Of a stretch of DNA of 34,672 nt, positions 16,057-25,056 are shown one piece after another. How positions within the stretch are numbered: position 1 is the first letter of the stretch; each line of letters begins with the position of its first letter. The notes under the pieces were generated by a model, which was not told the origin of the DNA, searched no databases, and was given only the letters and a program-made list of their open reading frames with translations. This stretch comes from an uncultured Dorea sp. (GTDB lineage: Bacteria > Bacillota > Clostridia > Lachnospirales > Lachnospiraceae), in assembly GCA_947388185.1 (NCBI GenBank), contig CANDQP010000024.1:1-34672 (forward strand), in the 5' to 3' direction. The translations under genes were made by a program, and so were the position numbers.

Positions 16057-17022
16057 CTATACCAGATGCGCGATCTTATCCGTAAGCCGTACAAACGGCT
16101 TGCGGGATACCGCCCACACCAGCGCTATGCAGAACAGGATCAGCAGAATGCTCTCCCCGTTGCTGCGCACCGACCCCAGGATGGTCGACCGGTACTTGAA
16201 ACAGCTATAGATCAACCCGTGGAAGATATAGACTGCCATCGTCCGCTCCCCCAGATAGGAATAGGACTTCTTCTTCGACGGAAGCACCAGCATGAACAGA
16301 TAGATCAGCAAAAACGAGATGGCGTAGCACACCACTCGGACCAATATCCCCTCTGCCGGGGATAAGCCAAGCTCCTCATAGGAATACCGTCCGTAGAACA
16401 CCTTAACCGATAACCGGTGATGATAGTCGTCGGCAAATAAGAACGCCGCCATAAGCCCCATAAGGCCCAGCGCCCCCATATACCCCTGCCAGTTACGGAA
16501 TCTGGCAAGCCATGCACTGTCGAACTCCATTCCTGCCAGGAAAAACGGGAAGAAGAACAGGATCCGCGGAATCGAGAGGAAATTCCCGATCCCGACCAAT
16601 CCAACCGCCAGCCCTGCCGCCAGGGTGATCGGCATATGATAAGGAATCCTCCTGACAACGGGCGCCGCCAGTCTCCACACACATAACGCCATCAGATACC
16701 ATAAGGTAAATTTGGGTCTGGTAAAATACAACTCTGTCTCTTTGTCGAGAACAAACGTATATAATAGGTAATAGATCACTTCATATACAAAATACGGGAT
16801 CACCAGTCCGCTGATCAGCTTCTTCACCGAAGGAACCTTTTTCGAGAAATATCCCGATATGAAGATAAACGCCGGCATATGAAACGCCACGATTCCCCAT
16901 TTCAGCTCATACAAGAACGGGTTCTGGTCGTAGCAGGGCTCAATAAAATGACCGATCACTACCAGCACGATCAAAAGCACCTTATAATTGTCAAAAAGAT
17001 ATTCTCTTTGTTTATTCTCCAT
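16057..17022 (-). CDS. Membrane acyltransferase, acyltransferase-3 (OafA/YrhL-like) family
   Basis: This 321-residue protein has about ten membrane helices. The first carries FDNYKVLLIVLVVIGHFIEP with the conserved early histidine, followed by FISGYFSKK after the second, as in acyltransferase-3 proteins. Such enzymes move acetyl or other acyl groups onto cell-surface sugars or lipids. AGGAAGG lies just before ATG 17022; a longer frame to 17079 has no ribosome site. It stands alone, convergent with the ABC permease and divergent from the chemoreceptor. The acceptor is unknown. Confidence 0.8.
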   Translation of the reverse strand: MENKQREYLFDNYKVLLIVLVVIGHFIEPCYDQNPFLYELKWGIVAFHMPAFIFISGYFSKKVPSVKKLISGLVIPYFVYEVIYYLLYTFVLDKETELYFTRPKFTLWYLMALCVWRLAAPVVRRIPYHMPITLAAGLAVGLVGIGNFLSIPRILFFFPFFLAGMEFDSAWLARFRNWQGYMGALGLMGLMAAFLFADDYHHRLSVKVFYGRYSYEELGLSPAEGILVRVVCYAISFLLIYLFMLVLPSKKKSYSYLGERTMAVYIFHGLIYSCFKYRSTILGSVRSNGESILLILFCIALVWAVSRKPFVRLTDKIAHLV

Positions 17023-17072
17023 TCTGCCTTCCTCTCTGATATCAAATCTTGCCGGACAAAGCCGCCCGCAGG

Positions 17073-17097
17073 CATCCATCCATCATCCATCATCAAG
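17073..17097. repeat. Short CATC/CATCCAT simple repeat
   Basis: An imperfect tandem of CATC and CATCCATC units lies upstream of the acyltransferase start, between two divergent genes. It is not coding and has no obvious role. Tract length could vary between strains. Confidence 0.4.
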
Positions 17098-17150
17098 TAT
17101 CCTATGGGTACAGTTTATTATGATAAGCTTTGCAGATGAAAAAATCAAGC

Positions 17151-17179
17151 TTGAAAATCAAAAAAATGAGTGATAAAAT
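17151..17179 (+). promoter_or_regulatory. Promoter of the chemoreceptor gene
   Basis: TTGAAA (17151-17156), 17 bases, then TAAAAT (17174-17179) gives a good sigma-A-type promoter with a start near 17186 and a leader of about 80 bases. No sigma-D (flagellar) pattern was recognised with confidence. Confidence 0.6.
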
Positions 17180-17265
17180 TATCAATAAATATAGTTATAC
17201 TCCAAGAATCCTGAAGGAATTTGAGTATTATTCATTCTAAAATCTATTTATTCAGGGGGAATCTT

Positions 17266-19293
17266 ATGAAATTTCTTGTAAATCGCAAGCTTGCTACACG
17301 TATCAGTATCATTACGACAGCAATCATCTTTGCAGGGATGCTTCTTCTATGGTTTGTCGTCTCCAGCCGCGTCGCTTCCATGGTAAAAAATAATATCACG
17401 AACCAGATGACCGACGCTGTGGAATCCAGGGCCGCCATTATCAACGACTATGTTGCTTCCGCAGAAGAATATCTTACGGCCTTTTCCTTGAGCAGCGAAG
17501 TTCACGACCTTCTCATGAATCCTGACGACCCTGCCCTGCAGCAGAAAGGGCAGCAATATACCGAGGATTTTGCAGCAGTCAAAGGTGTGTTCGAAGGACT
17601 TTATATCGGCACTCCTGATACATATATCCTAACTCATACCTCTCAGGGCGCGATCGGTATGACCACCCGGAAGGGTGATTCTCTGGACGTATTCCGCGAT
17701 ACCATACTGTCCAAGCCGCAGCTCACCAACCTGGGGATCATGGAGTCTCCGGGAACCGGAAGCATGATCATCTCCATGTATTACCCGCTCTTTGACAATG
17801 ACAGGTGTATTGGTTATGTAGGTGCAGGCGTCTACGCCAGCCGGCTGATGGATGCTCTGCTGGATCTGGACATCGAAGGTCTTCCCAACAGCGAGTATGT
17901 ATTCTTGAATGCCACGACCGGCATGTACCTGTACCATGAAGACGAAGAGCTATTGAATACCGAGACAACCGATAAGGGTTATCTCAAGATCCTTGAGAAG
18001 ATTCAATCAGACGGCAGCACGCAGGCGGGCACCTATTCTTATCAGGATGAAAACGGCGTAGATCAGTTAGTTGTCTACAAGTATCTAAAGGACCGGGATT
18101 GGGTATTCATGGTACACGATAATACGTCGGAAGTCTACGGAGAGGTCGGTACTGTACGTTTTACCGTAGGTATTCTGTGTGCAGCCGTAGCGGCAGTCAT
18201 TATATTTGTCACGATAGTGATCCTGCACCGTGTAGGACGGGAACTCATGGTTATGGAGCATTCCATCCGTCATCTGGGTAATCTGGAGCTTTCCGCCGAT
18301 CAGGAACTAGAGTCCTTCTATGGAAGGGCAGACGAGATCGGCATGATCGCACAGACCATCCATAATGTCTGCAACTGCCTCAGGAAGACCATCGAGGATA
18401 TCGGACGGATCTTAGGTGAGATGGCCAATGGCAATATCGCGGTGGATGTCGTAAAGAACGAGTCTTATTATATCGGTGATTTTAAAGTCCTTGCCGAGAG
18501 CCTTAAGAGCATACGGACCCATCTTACAGATGTAATGCGCGATATCACGCATATCGCTAATCAGGTCAATAGCAGTGCCAACCAGGTGTCTGCCGAAGCG
18601 CAGGCCTTATCACAGGGCACCATGCAGCAGAAGGATTCTATCAACGGACTGGTGTCCAATGTCACAGATATCACCGCACAGATCCAGAACAGTACCGTCC
18701 GCTGCAACGACGCTACCGATCTGGTTAACCGGGCTACCGGCTATGCGGCCGAAGCCGATACGAAGATGGAGCAGTTAATCACCGCCACAAGGAATATCGA
18801 CCAGTCCTCATCCCAGATCGGCAGCATTATAAAGACGATCGAAGATATCGCTTTTCAGACGAATATCCTTGCGCTGAATGCCGCTGTCGAAGCTGCCCGG
18901 GCCGGCACCGCGGGTAAGGGCTTCTCGGTCGTAGCCGACGAGGTCAGAAGCCTGGCCGGCAAATCTGCCGATGCAGCCGGCAGCACGAGCACGCTGATCG
19001 GCCGTTCGCTTCAGGATGTGAAGACAGGCACAGAATCCACTAACCATGCTATCTCTGCGATGAAGGTGATCGGCGACTGCATCCAGTCCATCAAGACATT
19101 GATGGATGATATCGCACTTGCCAGCGTCCAGCAGTCTGAGATGATCGCTTCTATAGAGAACAGGATCAAAGAAGTCTCTAAGGTGACAGAGGAGAATTCC
19201 GATGCTGCCGAAGAGAGCGCGGCAATTTCCAATGAACTATCCGATCAGGCAAAGACTTTGAACCGTCTGATCAGCCAATTCCGTATACAGTAA
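17266..19293 (+). CDS. Methyl-accepting chemotaxis protein with Cache-type sensor
   Basis: This 675-residue receptor has a membrane helix at about 12-33 and an external sensor of about 265 residues. The [18 protein letters not shown] segment is typical of Cache domains that bind small metabolites. A second helix spans about 299-321, with HAMP-like coil following, and the cytosolic signalling domain is C-terminal. The hairpin tip motif is seen in [19 protein letters not shown] and [20 protein letters not shown] lies before ATG 17266. No flagellar or che gene is in the window, so it is a stand-alone receptor. The ligand is unknown. Confidence 0.93.
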   Translation: MKFLVNRKLATRISIITTAIIFAGMLLLWFVVSSRVASMVKNNITNQMTDAVESRAAIINDYVASAEEYLTAFSLSSEVHDLLMNPDDPALQQKGQQYTEDFAAVKGVFEGLYIGTPDTYILTHTSQGAIGMTTRKGDSLDVFRDTILSKPQLTNLGIMESPGTGSMIISMYYPLFDNDRCIGYVGAGVYASRLMDALLDLDIEGLPNSEYVFLNATTGMYLYHEDEELLNTETTDKGYLKILEKIQSDGSTQAGTYSYQDENGVDQLVVYKYLKDRDWVFMVHDNTSEVYGEVGTVRFTVGILCAAVAAVIIFVTIVILHRVGRELMVMEHSIRHLGNLELSADQELESFYGRADEIGMIAQTIHNVCNCLRKTIEDIGRILGEMANGNIAVDVVKNESYYIGDFKVLAESLKSIRTHLTDVMRDITHIANQVNSSANQVSAEAQALSQGTMQQKDSINGLVSNVTDITAQIQNSTVRCNDATDLVNRATGYAAEADTKMEQLITATRNIDQSSSQIGSIIKTIEDIAFQTNILALNAAVEAARAGTAGKGFSVVADEVRSLAGKSADAAGSTSTLIGRSLQDVKTGTESTNHAISAMKVIGDCIQSIKTLMDDIALASVQQSEMIASIENRIKEVSKVTEENSDAAEESAAISNELSDQAKTLNRLISQFRIQ

Positions 19294-19317
19294 GTTCTAT
19301 CTTGTCATCTAAAAAGC

Positions 19318-19358
19318 AGCCGGGAAGGTTGAATTCATCAACCTCTCCCGGCTATTTT
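19318..19358. terminator. Strong bidirectional intrinsic terminator
   Basis: A GC-rich stem, AGCCGGGA-AGGTTG pairing with CAACCTCTCCCGGCT (one bulge), spans 19318-19353. It is followed by ATTTTTA on the plus strand and by GCTTTTTAG on the minus strand. It ends the chemoreceptor message and can also end the convergent MFS gene. Confidence 0.9.
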
Positions 19359-19392
19359 TACTGCAGCGCTAATCAGCCGTTTGGCATACATG

Positions 19393-20634
19393 CTATCGAA
19401 AATTTCTGAAAATACTTCCCGCCCTCACAGCAATCACAAGCGACGTTACGCCGGAAAACAGAACCACCGCATATTCGTATCCCTCACAGAATTCAAACAA
19501 CACACCATACAGCGCATTTCCCAACGGCTGTGCACACATGGCGATCGTAAGAGCCACCGCGATCACCTTCCCGGTCAGGTTCTGGGGTGTCTCCGCCTGC
19601 ATGAAAGACATCATCTGCACCGTAAAAACCGTCGATAGTATCATAATAATAAAGCAGCATACGGTGAGTACAAGATAATTGACCATCCCGGACGAAAACA
19701 AGATCAGCACAGCAGCTATTGGAAATATACATAAGGCGCTGGCAGTGATGAGGCTTCCAGCCTTCTGGATCGACAGTTTCCTGGCAAATATGCCCGCACC
19801 GATTCCTCCCGCCAGTCCTCCTGCCGCCAGGGCGCCCTGAGCATAACCATAGAGCCTGTTTGCCTGCGACGCTTCCAGCGCAAATACCTCCGTTACCAGA
19901 TACGGCAGCGCAACAATGATCATGGCTGACAGAAACAGATTGATCCCGCATACTACCAGAAGTGTCTTCCCTATTACAGGCTTATCTCTGCGGATAAAAC
20001 GGATGCTTTCTGTCATATCGGCCTTGACGATCTTCCAGATACTCCCTTCCGAGGCCGGCCTCTGAAACGGTATCTGTATGAAGACCTCCATGACTGCCGA
20101 TAAGACAAAACAGACCATACATACCCATAAGACAGGCTTTATCCCGTATGCACTGTATAGGATACCCCCAAGCACCGGACCTGTCAGAGAAGAAAAGGAG
20201 CTGATCGTATTGATAATAGAATTCGCCGCCATAATATTGCCCGGAGCCGCCAACGCCGGGATACTCGCCTGCACGGACGGCTGATAGGCTCCCGCGATAC
20301 CATACAGAAGCATCAGCGTGGCCGTCAGCAGGACAACGATATTCCCCTCATCCATAAGCAGGAAGAACACCAATATTACCGCCGCCGTGAAGAAATCCAA
20401 TATTACCATGACATTTCTCTTATTCACCCGGTCCGCTACGATACCGCCCACCGGCGACAGCAGAATCGACGGTATGAACGCGCACGCCATCACAGTCCCG
20501 TACAGCGCTGATGATCCTGTCAGATTCAGCAAATATAAGGGCAGTGCAAATCTCAATGTAGCATTGCCAAACAGAGAAATGATCTGCCCGATGACAACCA
20601 ATGTAAAATTCTTTGAAAAAAGCTTCTGATCCAT
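19393..20634 (-). CDS. MFS transporter, probable drug efflux pump
   Basis: This 413-residue protein has about twelve hydrophobic segments. It shows the family pattern PVGGIVADRVNKRN (motif A) between helices 2 and 3 and a central cytosolic loop after helix 6. It resembles MFS_3/macrolide-efflux exporters. AGGAGG lies before ATG 20634; an upstream in-frame reading to 20709 crosses the TetR operator and a terminator. It follows tetR on the same strand, separated by a terminator and a CATACCG/CGGTATG operator, so TetR-repressed export of a toxic compound is the likely role. The substrate is unknown. Confidence 0.88.
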   Translation of the reverse strand: MDQKLFSKNFTLVVIGQIISLFGNATLRFALPLYLLNLTGSSALYGTVMACAFIPSILLSPVGGIVADRVNKRNVMVILDFFTAAVILVFFLLMDEGNIVVLLTATLMLLYGIAGAYQPSVQASIPALAAPGNIMAANSIINTISSFSSLTGPVLGGILYSAYGIKPVLWVCMVCFVLSAVMEVFIQIPFQRPASEGSIWKIVKADMTESIRFIRRDKPVIGKTLLVVCGINLFLSAMIIVALPYLVTEVFALEASQANRLYGYAQGALAAGGLAGGIGAGIFARKLSIQKAGSLITASALCIFPIAAVLILFSSGMVNYLVLTVCCFIIMILSTVFTVQMMSFMQAETPQNLTGKVIAVALTIAMCAQPLGNALYGVLFEFCEGYEYAVVLFSGVTSLVIAVRAGSIFRNFR

Positions 20635-20654
20635 GTATACCTCCTCACAATTTC

Positions 20655-20673
20655 CATACCGCACGACGGTATG
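20655..20673. promoter_or_regulatory. TetR-type operator before the MFS gene
   Basis: A perfect dyad CATACCG-N5-CGGTATG lies 21 bases upstream of the MFS start codon. The same half-sites recur in the tetR promoter at 21416-21434. Binding by the neighbouring TetR protein is a strong inference from this repetition. Confidence 0.75.
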
Positions 20674-20682
20674 TATAGACTT

Positions 20683-20720
20683 AAAAATGATCTGCCCCGT
20701 ATTTAACATACCAGGGCAGA
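20683..20720 (-). terminator. Terminator between tetR and the MFS gene
   Basis: On the minus strand TCTGCCC pairs with GGGCAGA (20714-20720 and 20691-20697), and an inner GTAT/ATAC extends the stem; TCATTTTTAAG follows. It starts four bases after the tetR stop codon. It implies that the MFS gene needs its own promoter or read-through. Confidence 0.75.
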
Positions 20721-20723
20721 ATG

Positions 20724-21368
20724 TTACTTGTTCTGCTGATAGATCGCCGCCAGCTTACACACCCTCTCTGACATCTCACTATCCACGCCTAATCCCTTAA
20801 GCATCTGGCCATATACTCTGAATTTGCGATAGATCTCTTCTGCTGAACTGTTGAATATCATCGGATTCGTCCAGATATTTCCCACAAGTATGATAAGCTC
20901 AGAAAGCTCCTTAGGGTAGTCCGTCTCAATAGAGCCGTCCGCGATCCCCTGCTGGATGATCGGCAGGATATAATTAGGAGCCGCATCTTCTATGGTCTCC
21001 TGCAGAAGGCTGAGCAGAAGCTTAGAGTTACTGCGCAGATTGGGCGCTACCGTAAATATCTCGTCCTGAACCGGCCGGTCCAGCGACGCCTTGAAGATAG
21101 CCTTAAGCTTCTCCTTACCGTTAAGATCCATACGGTCCCGGATATCGGCAAGCATCTTATTGGATTCAGCCATCATCCTGTCCATAACCGCATACAGTAT
21201 ATCTTCCTTCGACTTGAAATGATGGTAGATCGCACCCTTGCTAAATCCGCCCAGGTTATGAATGATATTCTGAATAGACGTATGCTCATAGCCCTTCTCC
21301 ATGAACAGACGGTAGGCAACATCCAATATTAAATTAACAGTCTCCTCCGGATGCTTATTTCTTGCCAT
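20724..21368 (-). CDS. TetR-family transcriptional repressor
   Basis: This 214-residue protein has an N-terminal TetR DNA-binding domain: LFMEKGYEHTSIQNII, then GFSKGAIYHHFKSKEDIL at about 41-58. A helical ligand-binding domain follows. GGGAG lies before ATG 21368. It sits directly upstream of the MFS exporter on the same strand. Matching dyads in both promoter regions indicate that it represses itself and the exporter until a drug-like ligand binds. The ligand is unknown. Confidence 0.93.
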   Translation of the reverse strand: MARNKHPEETVNLILDVAYRLFMEKGYEHTSIQNIIHNLGGFSKGAIYHHFKSKEDILYAVMDRMMAESNKMLADIRDRMDLNGKEKLKAIFKASLDRPVQDEIFTVAPNLRSNSKLLLSLLQETIEDAAPNYILPIIQQGIADGSIETDYPKELSELIILVGNIWTNPMIFNSSAEEIYRKFRVYGQMLKGLGVDSEMSERVCKLAAIYQQNK

Positions 21369-21385
21369 GGTTTCTCCCTTTTCTT

Positions 21386-21438
21386 AACATACCTCTGGTA
21401 TGTTTCTCATATTATCATACCGTTGGTCGGTTTGTCAA
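21386..21438 (-). promoter_or_regulatory. Autoregulated tetR promoter with two dyads
   Basis: TTGACA (21438-21433) with GATAAT (21416-21411, 16-base spacer) or TAATAT (18-base spacer) forms the promoter. CATACCG-N5-CGGTTTG (21416-21434) fills the space between the boxes, where bound repressor would block polymerase. A second dyad, AACATACC-N3-GGTATGTT (21386-21404), lies just downstream. No terminator is visible between the preceding acyltransferase stop (21448) and this promoter. Confidence 0.75.
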
Positions 21439-21447
21439 TTATAATCT

Positions 21448-22257
21448 CTAAATCTCCATAAATCCATATGCTGAGCCAATTGCTCCCCCGCTTAGAAGCA
21501 GCTCCTTAACCTTCTTCTGCAAACTGCTGTCTGCCGGAAGTTCTCTATGATCCGTATCAACCGGAACCTGAAACAGCCACTCGATATATTCCTGATCCTC
21601 TCTGTCTTCCTGTACAATATCAAAACGCTTCTGAAAAGATAATATATTCGATCCTTCCGGCAGTAACGGCCGCAGCGCCGGCGACATCAGCCATGAATTA
21701 CAGGTATACTTTTTATACTTATACTCTTCATAATAAGTCTGAAAAAATATTGCCGCCTGTCTCATGGATTGATCAACTGCCTCTTCTGACAGTTCTGCGT
21801 CTGACGGTATATGAAGCGCAATCACGTTCTCACCGTCATGCTCCTTAAACTGATATTCTAATTCCCCGATACGAAACAGATTCATACTGATCTGTCTGTA
21901 AGTCCACCATCCCCGGTCGAAAAACATCCTGCCGTTTTTCTTCTTACATTCCTCTATAAACCTCGTAAAACATCTCATCGTGTCTGCATATACGGCTTTC
22001 GCAATATGCTTCTCCTGATATCTGTCATATGTCCTTCGGGCACATTCCAACTGGCAGTATAACATTGCCATGTTGTCTTTGTCTTCTCCGAATAAATCTT
22101 TCAAATATCTATAGGCCCGGGGCGCCGTCTGTATATCCGTCAATTCCTGTAAGTATGGTTCAATCTGATCTAAAACAATCCTGTCACCGGCCGATGTCAG
22201 CGTCTTTATCATCTCTGGCTGCAGACCGATCAGATCATATAACTCCAATAATTCCAC
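21448..22257 (-). CDS. GNAT-like acyltransferase domain protein (NAT_N/GNAT_C type)
   Basis: This product of about 269 residues resembles two-part acyltransferases with an N-terminal helical domain (to about residue 115) and a C-terminal GNAT-like domain (WWTYRQISMNLFRIGELEYQ, then IALHIPSDAELSEEAVDQS). The domain call is from memory and moderate. GGAGG is eight bases before GTG 22257; a TTG at 22272 would place that site inside the gene. It is the last gene of the two-component/ABC operon, 26 bases after the kinase. It may modify a peptide or antibiotic, but no substrate is evident. Confidence 0.7.
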   Translation of the reverse strand: MELLELYDLIGLQPEMIKTLTSAGDRIVLDQIEPYLQELTDIQTAPRAYRYLKDLFGEDKDNMAMLYCQLECARRTYDRYQEKHIAKAVYADTMRCFTRFIEECKKKNGRMFFDRGWWTYRQISMNLFRIGELEYQFKEHDGENVIALHIPSDAELSEEAVDQSMRQAAIFFQTYYEEYKYKKYTCNSWLMSPALRPLLPEGSNILSFQKRFDIVQEDREDQEYIEWLFQVPVDTDHRELPADSSLQKKVKELLLSGGAIGSAYGFMEI

Positions 22258-22283
22258 TGTCTCTTCCTCCAAAACACCTTTCC

Positions 22284-23207
22284 CTAAATATCGGCAGATT
22301 TTATTTCATTTATCTTAGCACGCATCACAGATTGTTTCAAGAATAACATAATCCATAGTTTCTCCCCATGAAGCTCTGCCTGCACGCTTCCTCCCATCTT
22401 CTCCGCCAGTTCCTTTACTATAAACAGCCCAAGCCCGGAGGAGCCTTTCCCCCGGGCTGAATCCGCCTTGTAGAACCGTTCAAATATCTGCTCTGTATCC
22501 GGCCTGCTGGTCTCTGACACCAGATTCTCGAAGATCAGGCACTCTCCCTTCTGCCTGATCACAATTCCTCCCCTGCCATGCAGCAACGCATTCTGGATCA
22601 AGTTGCAAAAGATCCTTCCAAGACATTCTTCATCGGCCAGAACCCTCAGTCCTTCTGATTCGAATTCTACCTCCGGTTCAATCCCTTTCTCCTCGAACTG
22701 ACGGTAAAATCCAACCAGACAATCCCCAAGCAGCGGCAATACCTGTACCTCAGACATATTCAGTTTGAATTCCTCGCTGGTCAGCTTGGTATACAGGAAC
22801 AGTTCTTCCAGCATATCTCCCAGTTCTTTCAGGCGGTCGTCTGCCGTCTGCAGATACCGTTCCTGCTTAACAGCATCGTCACTTTCCTGTGCAAGCTGGA
22901 TATAACCCGCCGCTCCTGTAAGGGGCGTCCGGATATCATGAGCCAGGCTGGTGATATTCTGCTTCATCTTCCTCTGCGCATTCTCCTGCCGCTTCTGTCT
23001 CTGGAACCAATACTCTCCAAGCTGATTCAGCCGCCTGCATAATGTCAGTATGTCTCTCTGACGGTATTCCGCGCCGATTTCCATATGGCTGCCCCTCCCA
23101 AGTTCCTCTATCTGCCTGCTTAAGGAGCGTACCGCAAGGATGACGCGGACATACCGCATTACCACTACGACACAGACAGCGCCCATTATCCCAAATACAA
23201 TAAGCAT
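22284..23207 (-). CDS. Sensor histidine kinase of a peptide-type two-component system
   Basis: This 307-residue kinase has a single membrane helix at about residues 2-18, almost no external domain, and a short linker. The phosphorylated histidine is H90 in SLAHDIRTPLTG, N206 lies in FCNLIQNALLHG, and the ATP lid is GKGSSGLGLFIVKELAEKMGG. The lack of a sensor domain suggests intramembrane sensing with the ABC permease, as in BceS or lantibiotic-immunity systems. GGGAGG lies before ATG 23207. It is in one operon with the ABC genes, and the regulator at 25042-25767 is its likely partner. Confidence 0.92.
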   Translation of the reverse strand: MLIVFGIMGAVCVVVVMRYVRVILAVRSLSRQIEELGRGSHMEIGAEYRQRDILTLCRRLNQLGEYWFQRQKRQENAQRKMKQNITSLAHDIRTPLTGAAGYIQLAQESDDAVKQERYLQTADDRLKELGDMLEELFLYTKLTSEEFKLNMSEVQVLPLLGDCLVGFYRQFEEKGIEPEVEFESEGLRVLADEECLGRIFCNLIQNALLHGRGGIVIRQKGECLIFENLVSETSRPDTEQIFERFYKADSARGKGSSGLGLFIVKELAEKMGGSVQAELHGEKLWIMLFLKQSVMRAKINEIKSADI

Positions 23208-23219
23208 ATCCGCCTCCCA

Positions 23220-24026
23220 CTAAATATCTTTCTTCTTCAAGACGCTCCCTGCAATCAGAGTATACAAGATCAGGAATCCAAATCCTACCGCATATACATA
23301 AAGACTCTTCACGGAAGTATATTTCTGAGGTCCCATCGCGCAAGTCAAATAGATCGAATATTCCAGCCAGCCTCCTATGTGGAACATATTCAGTACCCCA
23401 TACAGCGGCGTCACTACCAGACCGCCGCCCAAGAGCACTGCCGCCAGTGAACCTGCCGCCACACTCCGGGTCAGCACGCAGATGAGAATGATCAACGCAG
23501 CAAATGCAGCCGTCACAAACCACACCCATGACAGATAAAACAAGATATCCTTCCACCCCGCATACGGCACCAGATCATCGAACAGCCGGTTCATCAGCAG
23601 CGCAAACAACAGATGCAGCACCAGATAACAGCCATCCACGATCCACGCTGTCATGATCTTGCTTCCTATATAATTCCACCGGTTCTGATGCAGTACCATA
23701 ATATTTTTGATAAAGCCACTCTGAAAATCCGCACATATGAACAACATCACCCAGATACCGAATATAAGGTTATACATCCCTCCGTCCAGACAGATCTGCC
23801 GGAAGAATCCCAACGAATCTATGCCGTCCAGTATACTCTCTGCTTCTGCTGCTTCCTGCGGGACAAGCATCCCGATCCGCAGCGCGATCTCCTGTCCATT
23901 GGGCGCCTCAAGCAGCCACATTATTCCATAAACCAGTACTGTCGCCGCCGCCAGCAACAGGAAACACACATACACAGACTTACTTCTCTTCACCCGATAC
24001 AGATCCATATTTAACAGGTTAAACAT
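23220..24026 (-). CDS. ABC-2 family transporter permease
   Basis: This 268-residue protein has six predicted helices: one near 18-38, then pairs at about 85-105, 128-150, 165-190, 195-215 and 240-262. It fits the lantibiotic-immunity/bacitracin permease size class. The start at 24026 has GGAGG inside the end of the ATPase gene and lies one base after its stop codon. It works with the ATPase at 24028-24957 to export or expel a peptide or lipid-II-binding compound. The substrate is inferred from the class only. Confidence 0.85.
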   Translation of the reverse strand: MFNLLNMDLYRVKRSKSVYVCFLLLAAATVLVYGIMWLLEAPNGQEIALRIGMLVPQEAAEAESILDGIDSLGFFRQICLDGGMYNLIFGIWVMLFICADFQSGFIKNIMVLHQNRWNYIGSKIMTAWIVDGCYLVLHLLFALLMNRLFDDLVPYAGWKDILFYLSWVWFVTAAFAALIILICVLTRSVAAGSLAAVLLGGGLVVTPLYGVLNMFHIGGWLEYSIYLTCAMGPQKYTSVKSLYVYAVGFGFLILYTLIAGSVLKKKDI

Positions 24027-24027
24027 A

Positions 24028-24957
24028 TCAACGTCCTCCTTCCTTGCCCATGCGTTCTAAGAAATATTCTTCCAGGTCCATATGATGGAATCCGGATGCA
24101 TACACGGAGACCCGGTTCTCTATCAGCATCTGGTTCACCTCCGACCCATCCTGCACCCCATACAGCCGGATCGACCGGGCATCAAACACTTCTGCCTGCA
24201 CATCCGGGAACGTCTCCTGTATCATAACAAGCGCACGCTGTACATCCTGCACTTCAATCCTGAAATAGTCCTGGCATTTCTCTTCCAGTTCTTCCCTGCT
24301 GATCTGCTCGATCAACTCCCCGTCCTTGATGATTCCGTAGCTGGTAGCAATCTTGCTCAGTTCCCCCAGGATATGAGAACTTATTAAGATGGTCTTCCCC
24401 TCCGCGTGAAGCTTTAAGAGCAGCTGCCTGAGTTCCCGGATTCCCTCCGGATCCAGGCCATTGATCGGCTCGTCGAGAAGCAGCAGGTCCGGGTTGCCAA
24501 GAAGCGCCAGCGCAACCCCTAACCGCTGCTTCATCCCCATGGAGAAATGCTTCACCTTCTTCCTGCCCGCATCCGCAAGCCCTGTGACCTTAAGTACCGT
24601 ATCCACACTGCGTTCATCCGCTAGTCCCATGCATCTCGCTTTCATTACCGCATTCTGCCTTGCCGTCATATTGGGATACAGGCCTGCCGCTTCGATCAGG
24701 ACTCCCAGCCTCCGCCGCACAACCGGATCACTGACCGGCTTCCCGAATAGCCGGATCTCTCCTTCTGTCGGGCTTGCCAAACCGCTGACCATCTTAAGGG
24801 CCGTCGATTTGCCCGCTCCGTTTCTGCCGATAAATCCATAGATCTCTCCCTCCCGAACCTTAAGCGTCACATTCTTTACTGCCGCCTTGTCTCTGTACAT
24901 CTTCGTAAGGGCCATGGTCTCTATGGCTAACTTATCCCGTCTTTCTGTACTCATCAT
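24028..24957 (-). CDS. ABC transporter ATP-binding protein (BcrA-like)
   Basis: This 309-residue ATPase has Walker A GRNGAGKST at 44-52, signature FSMGMKQRLG at about 138-147, Walker B LLLLDEPINGLDP and a switch histidine in LISSHILGEL. FSMGM in place of FSGG is common in the BcrA/lantibiotic-immunity branch. AAGGAG lies before ATG 24957, with a second ATG next in frame. It follows the response regulator by 84 bases and is coupled to the permease. An activator-type promoter seems to lie in that gap. Confidence 0.93.
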   Translation of the reverse strand: MMSTERRDKLAIETMALTKMYRDKAAVKNVTLKVREGEIYGFIGRNGAGKSTALKMVSGLASPTEGEIRLFGKPVSDPVVRRRLGVLIEAAGLYPNMTARQNAVMKARCMGLADERSVDTVLKVTGLADAGRKKVKHFSMGMKQRLGVALALLGNPDLLLLDEPINGLDPEGIRELRQLLLKLHAEGKTILISSHILGELSKIATSYGIIKDGELIEQISREELEEKCQDYFRIEVQDVQRALVMIQETFPDVQAEVFDARSIRLYGVQDGSEVNQMLIENRVSVYASGFHHMDLEEYFLERMGKEGGR

Positions 24958-25002
24958 GTTGTCTCCTTCTCTGTATGCTTCTTATTCTTTCTTACAGAAA
25001 AC

Positions 25003-25056
25003 ATTCTAGTACAAGAGTTTTCAAAAAGTGCTCAGAAAAGTTTAAGAAAGTTTAAA
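25003..25056 (-). promoter_or_regulatory. Tandem 10-bp repeats and -10 box before the ABC genes
   Basis: Written on the plus strand, AAAGTTTAAG (25037-25046) and AAAGTTTAAA (25047-25056) are head-to-tail with a 10-bp period, overlapping the last codons of the regulator gene. On the minus strand a -10 box TAGAAT (25008-25003) follows with a poor -35 (GCACTT). Direct repeats one helical turn apart next to a weak -35 are the usual arrangement for activation by an OmpR-family dimer. Regulation by the adjacent response regulator is inferred. Confidence 0.5.

Noticed and set aside
17073-17097. CATC repeats as a CRISPR or phase-variable promoter
   Set aside because: There are only a few imperfect short units, without spacers and without clear promoter elements on either side.
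20635-20709. Longer start for the MFS exporter
   Set aside because: The extension covers the TetR operator and terminator hairpin; ATG 20634 has an ideal AGGAGG.
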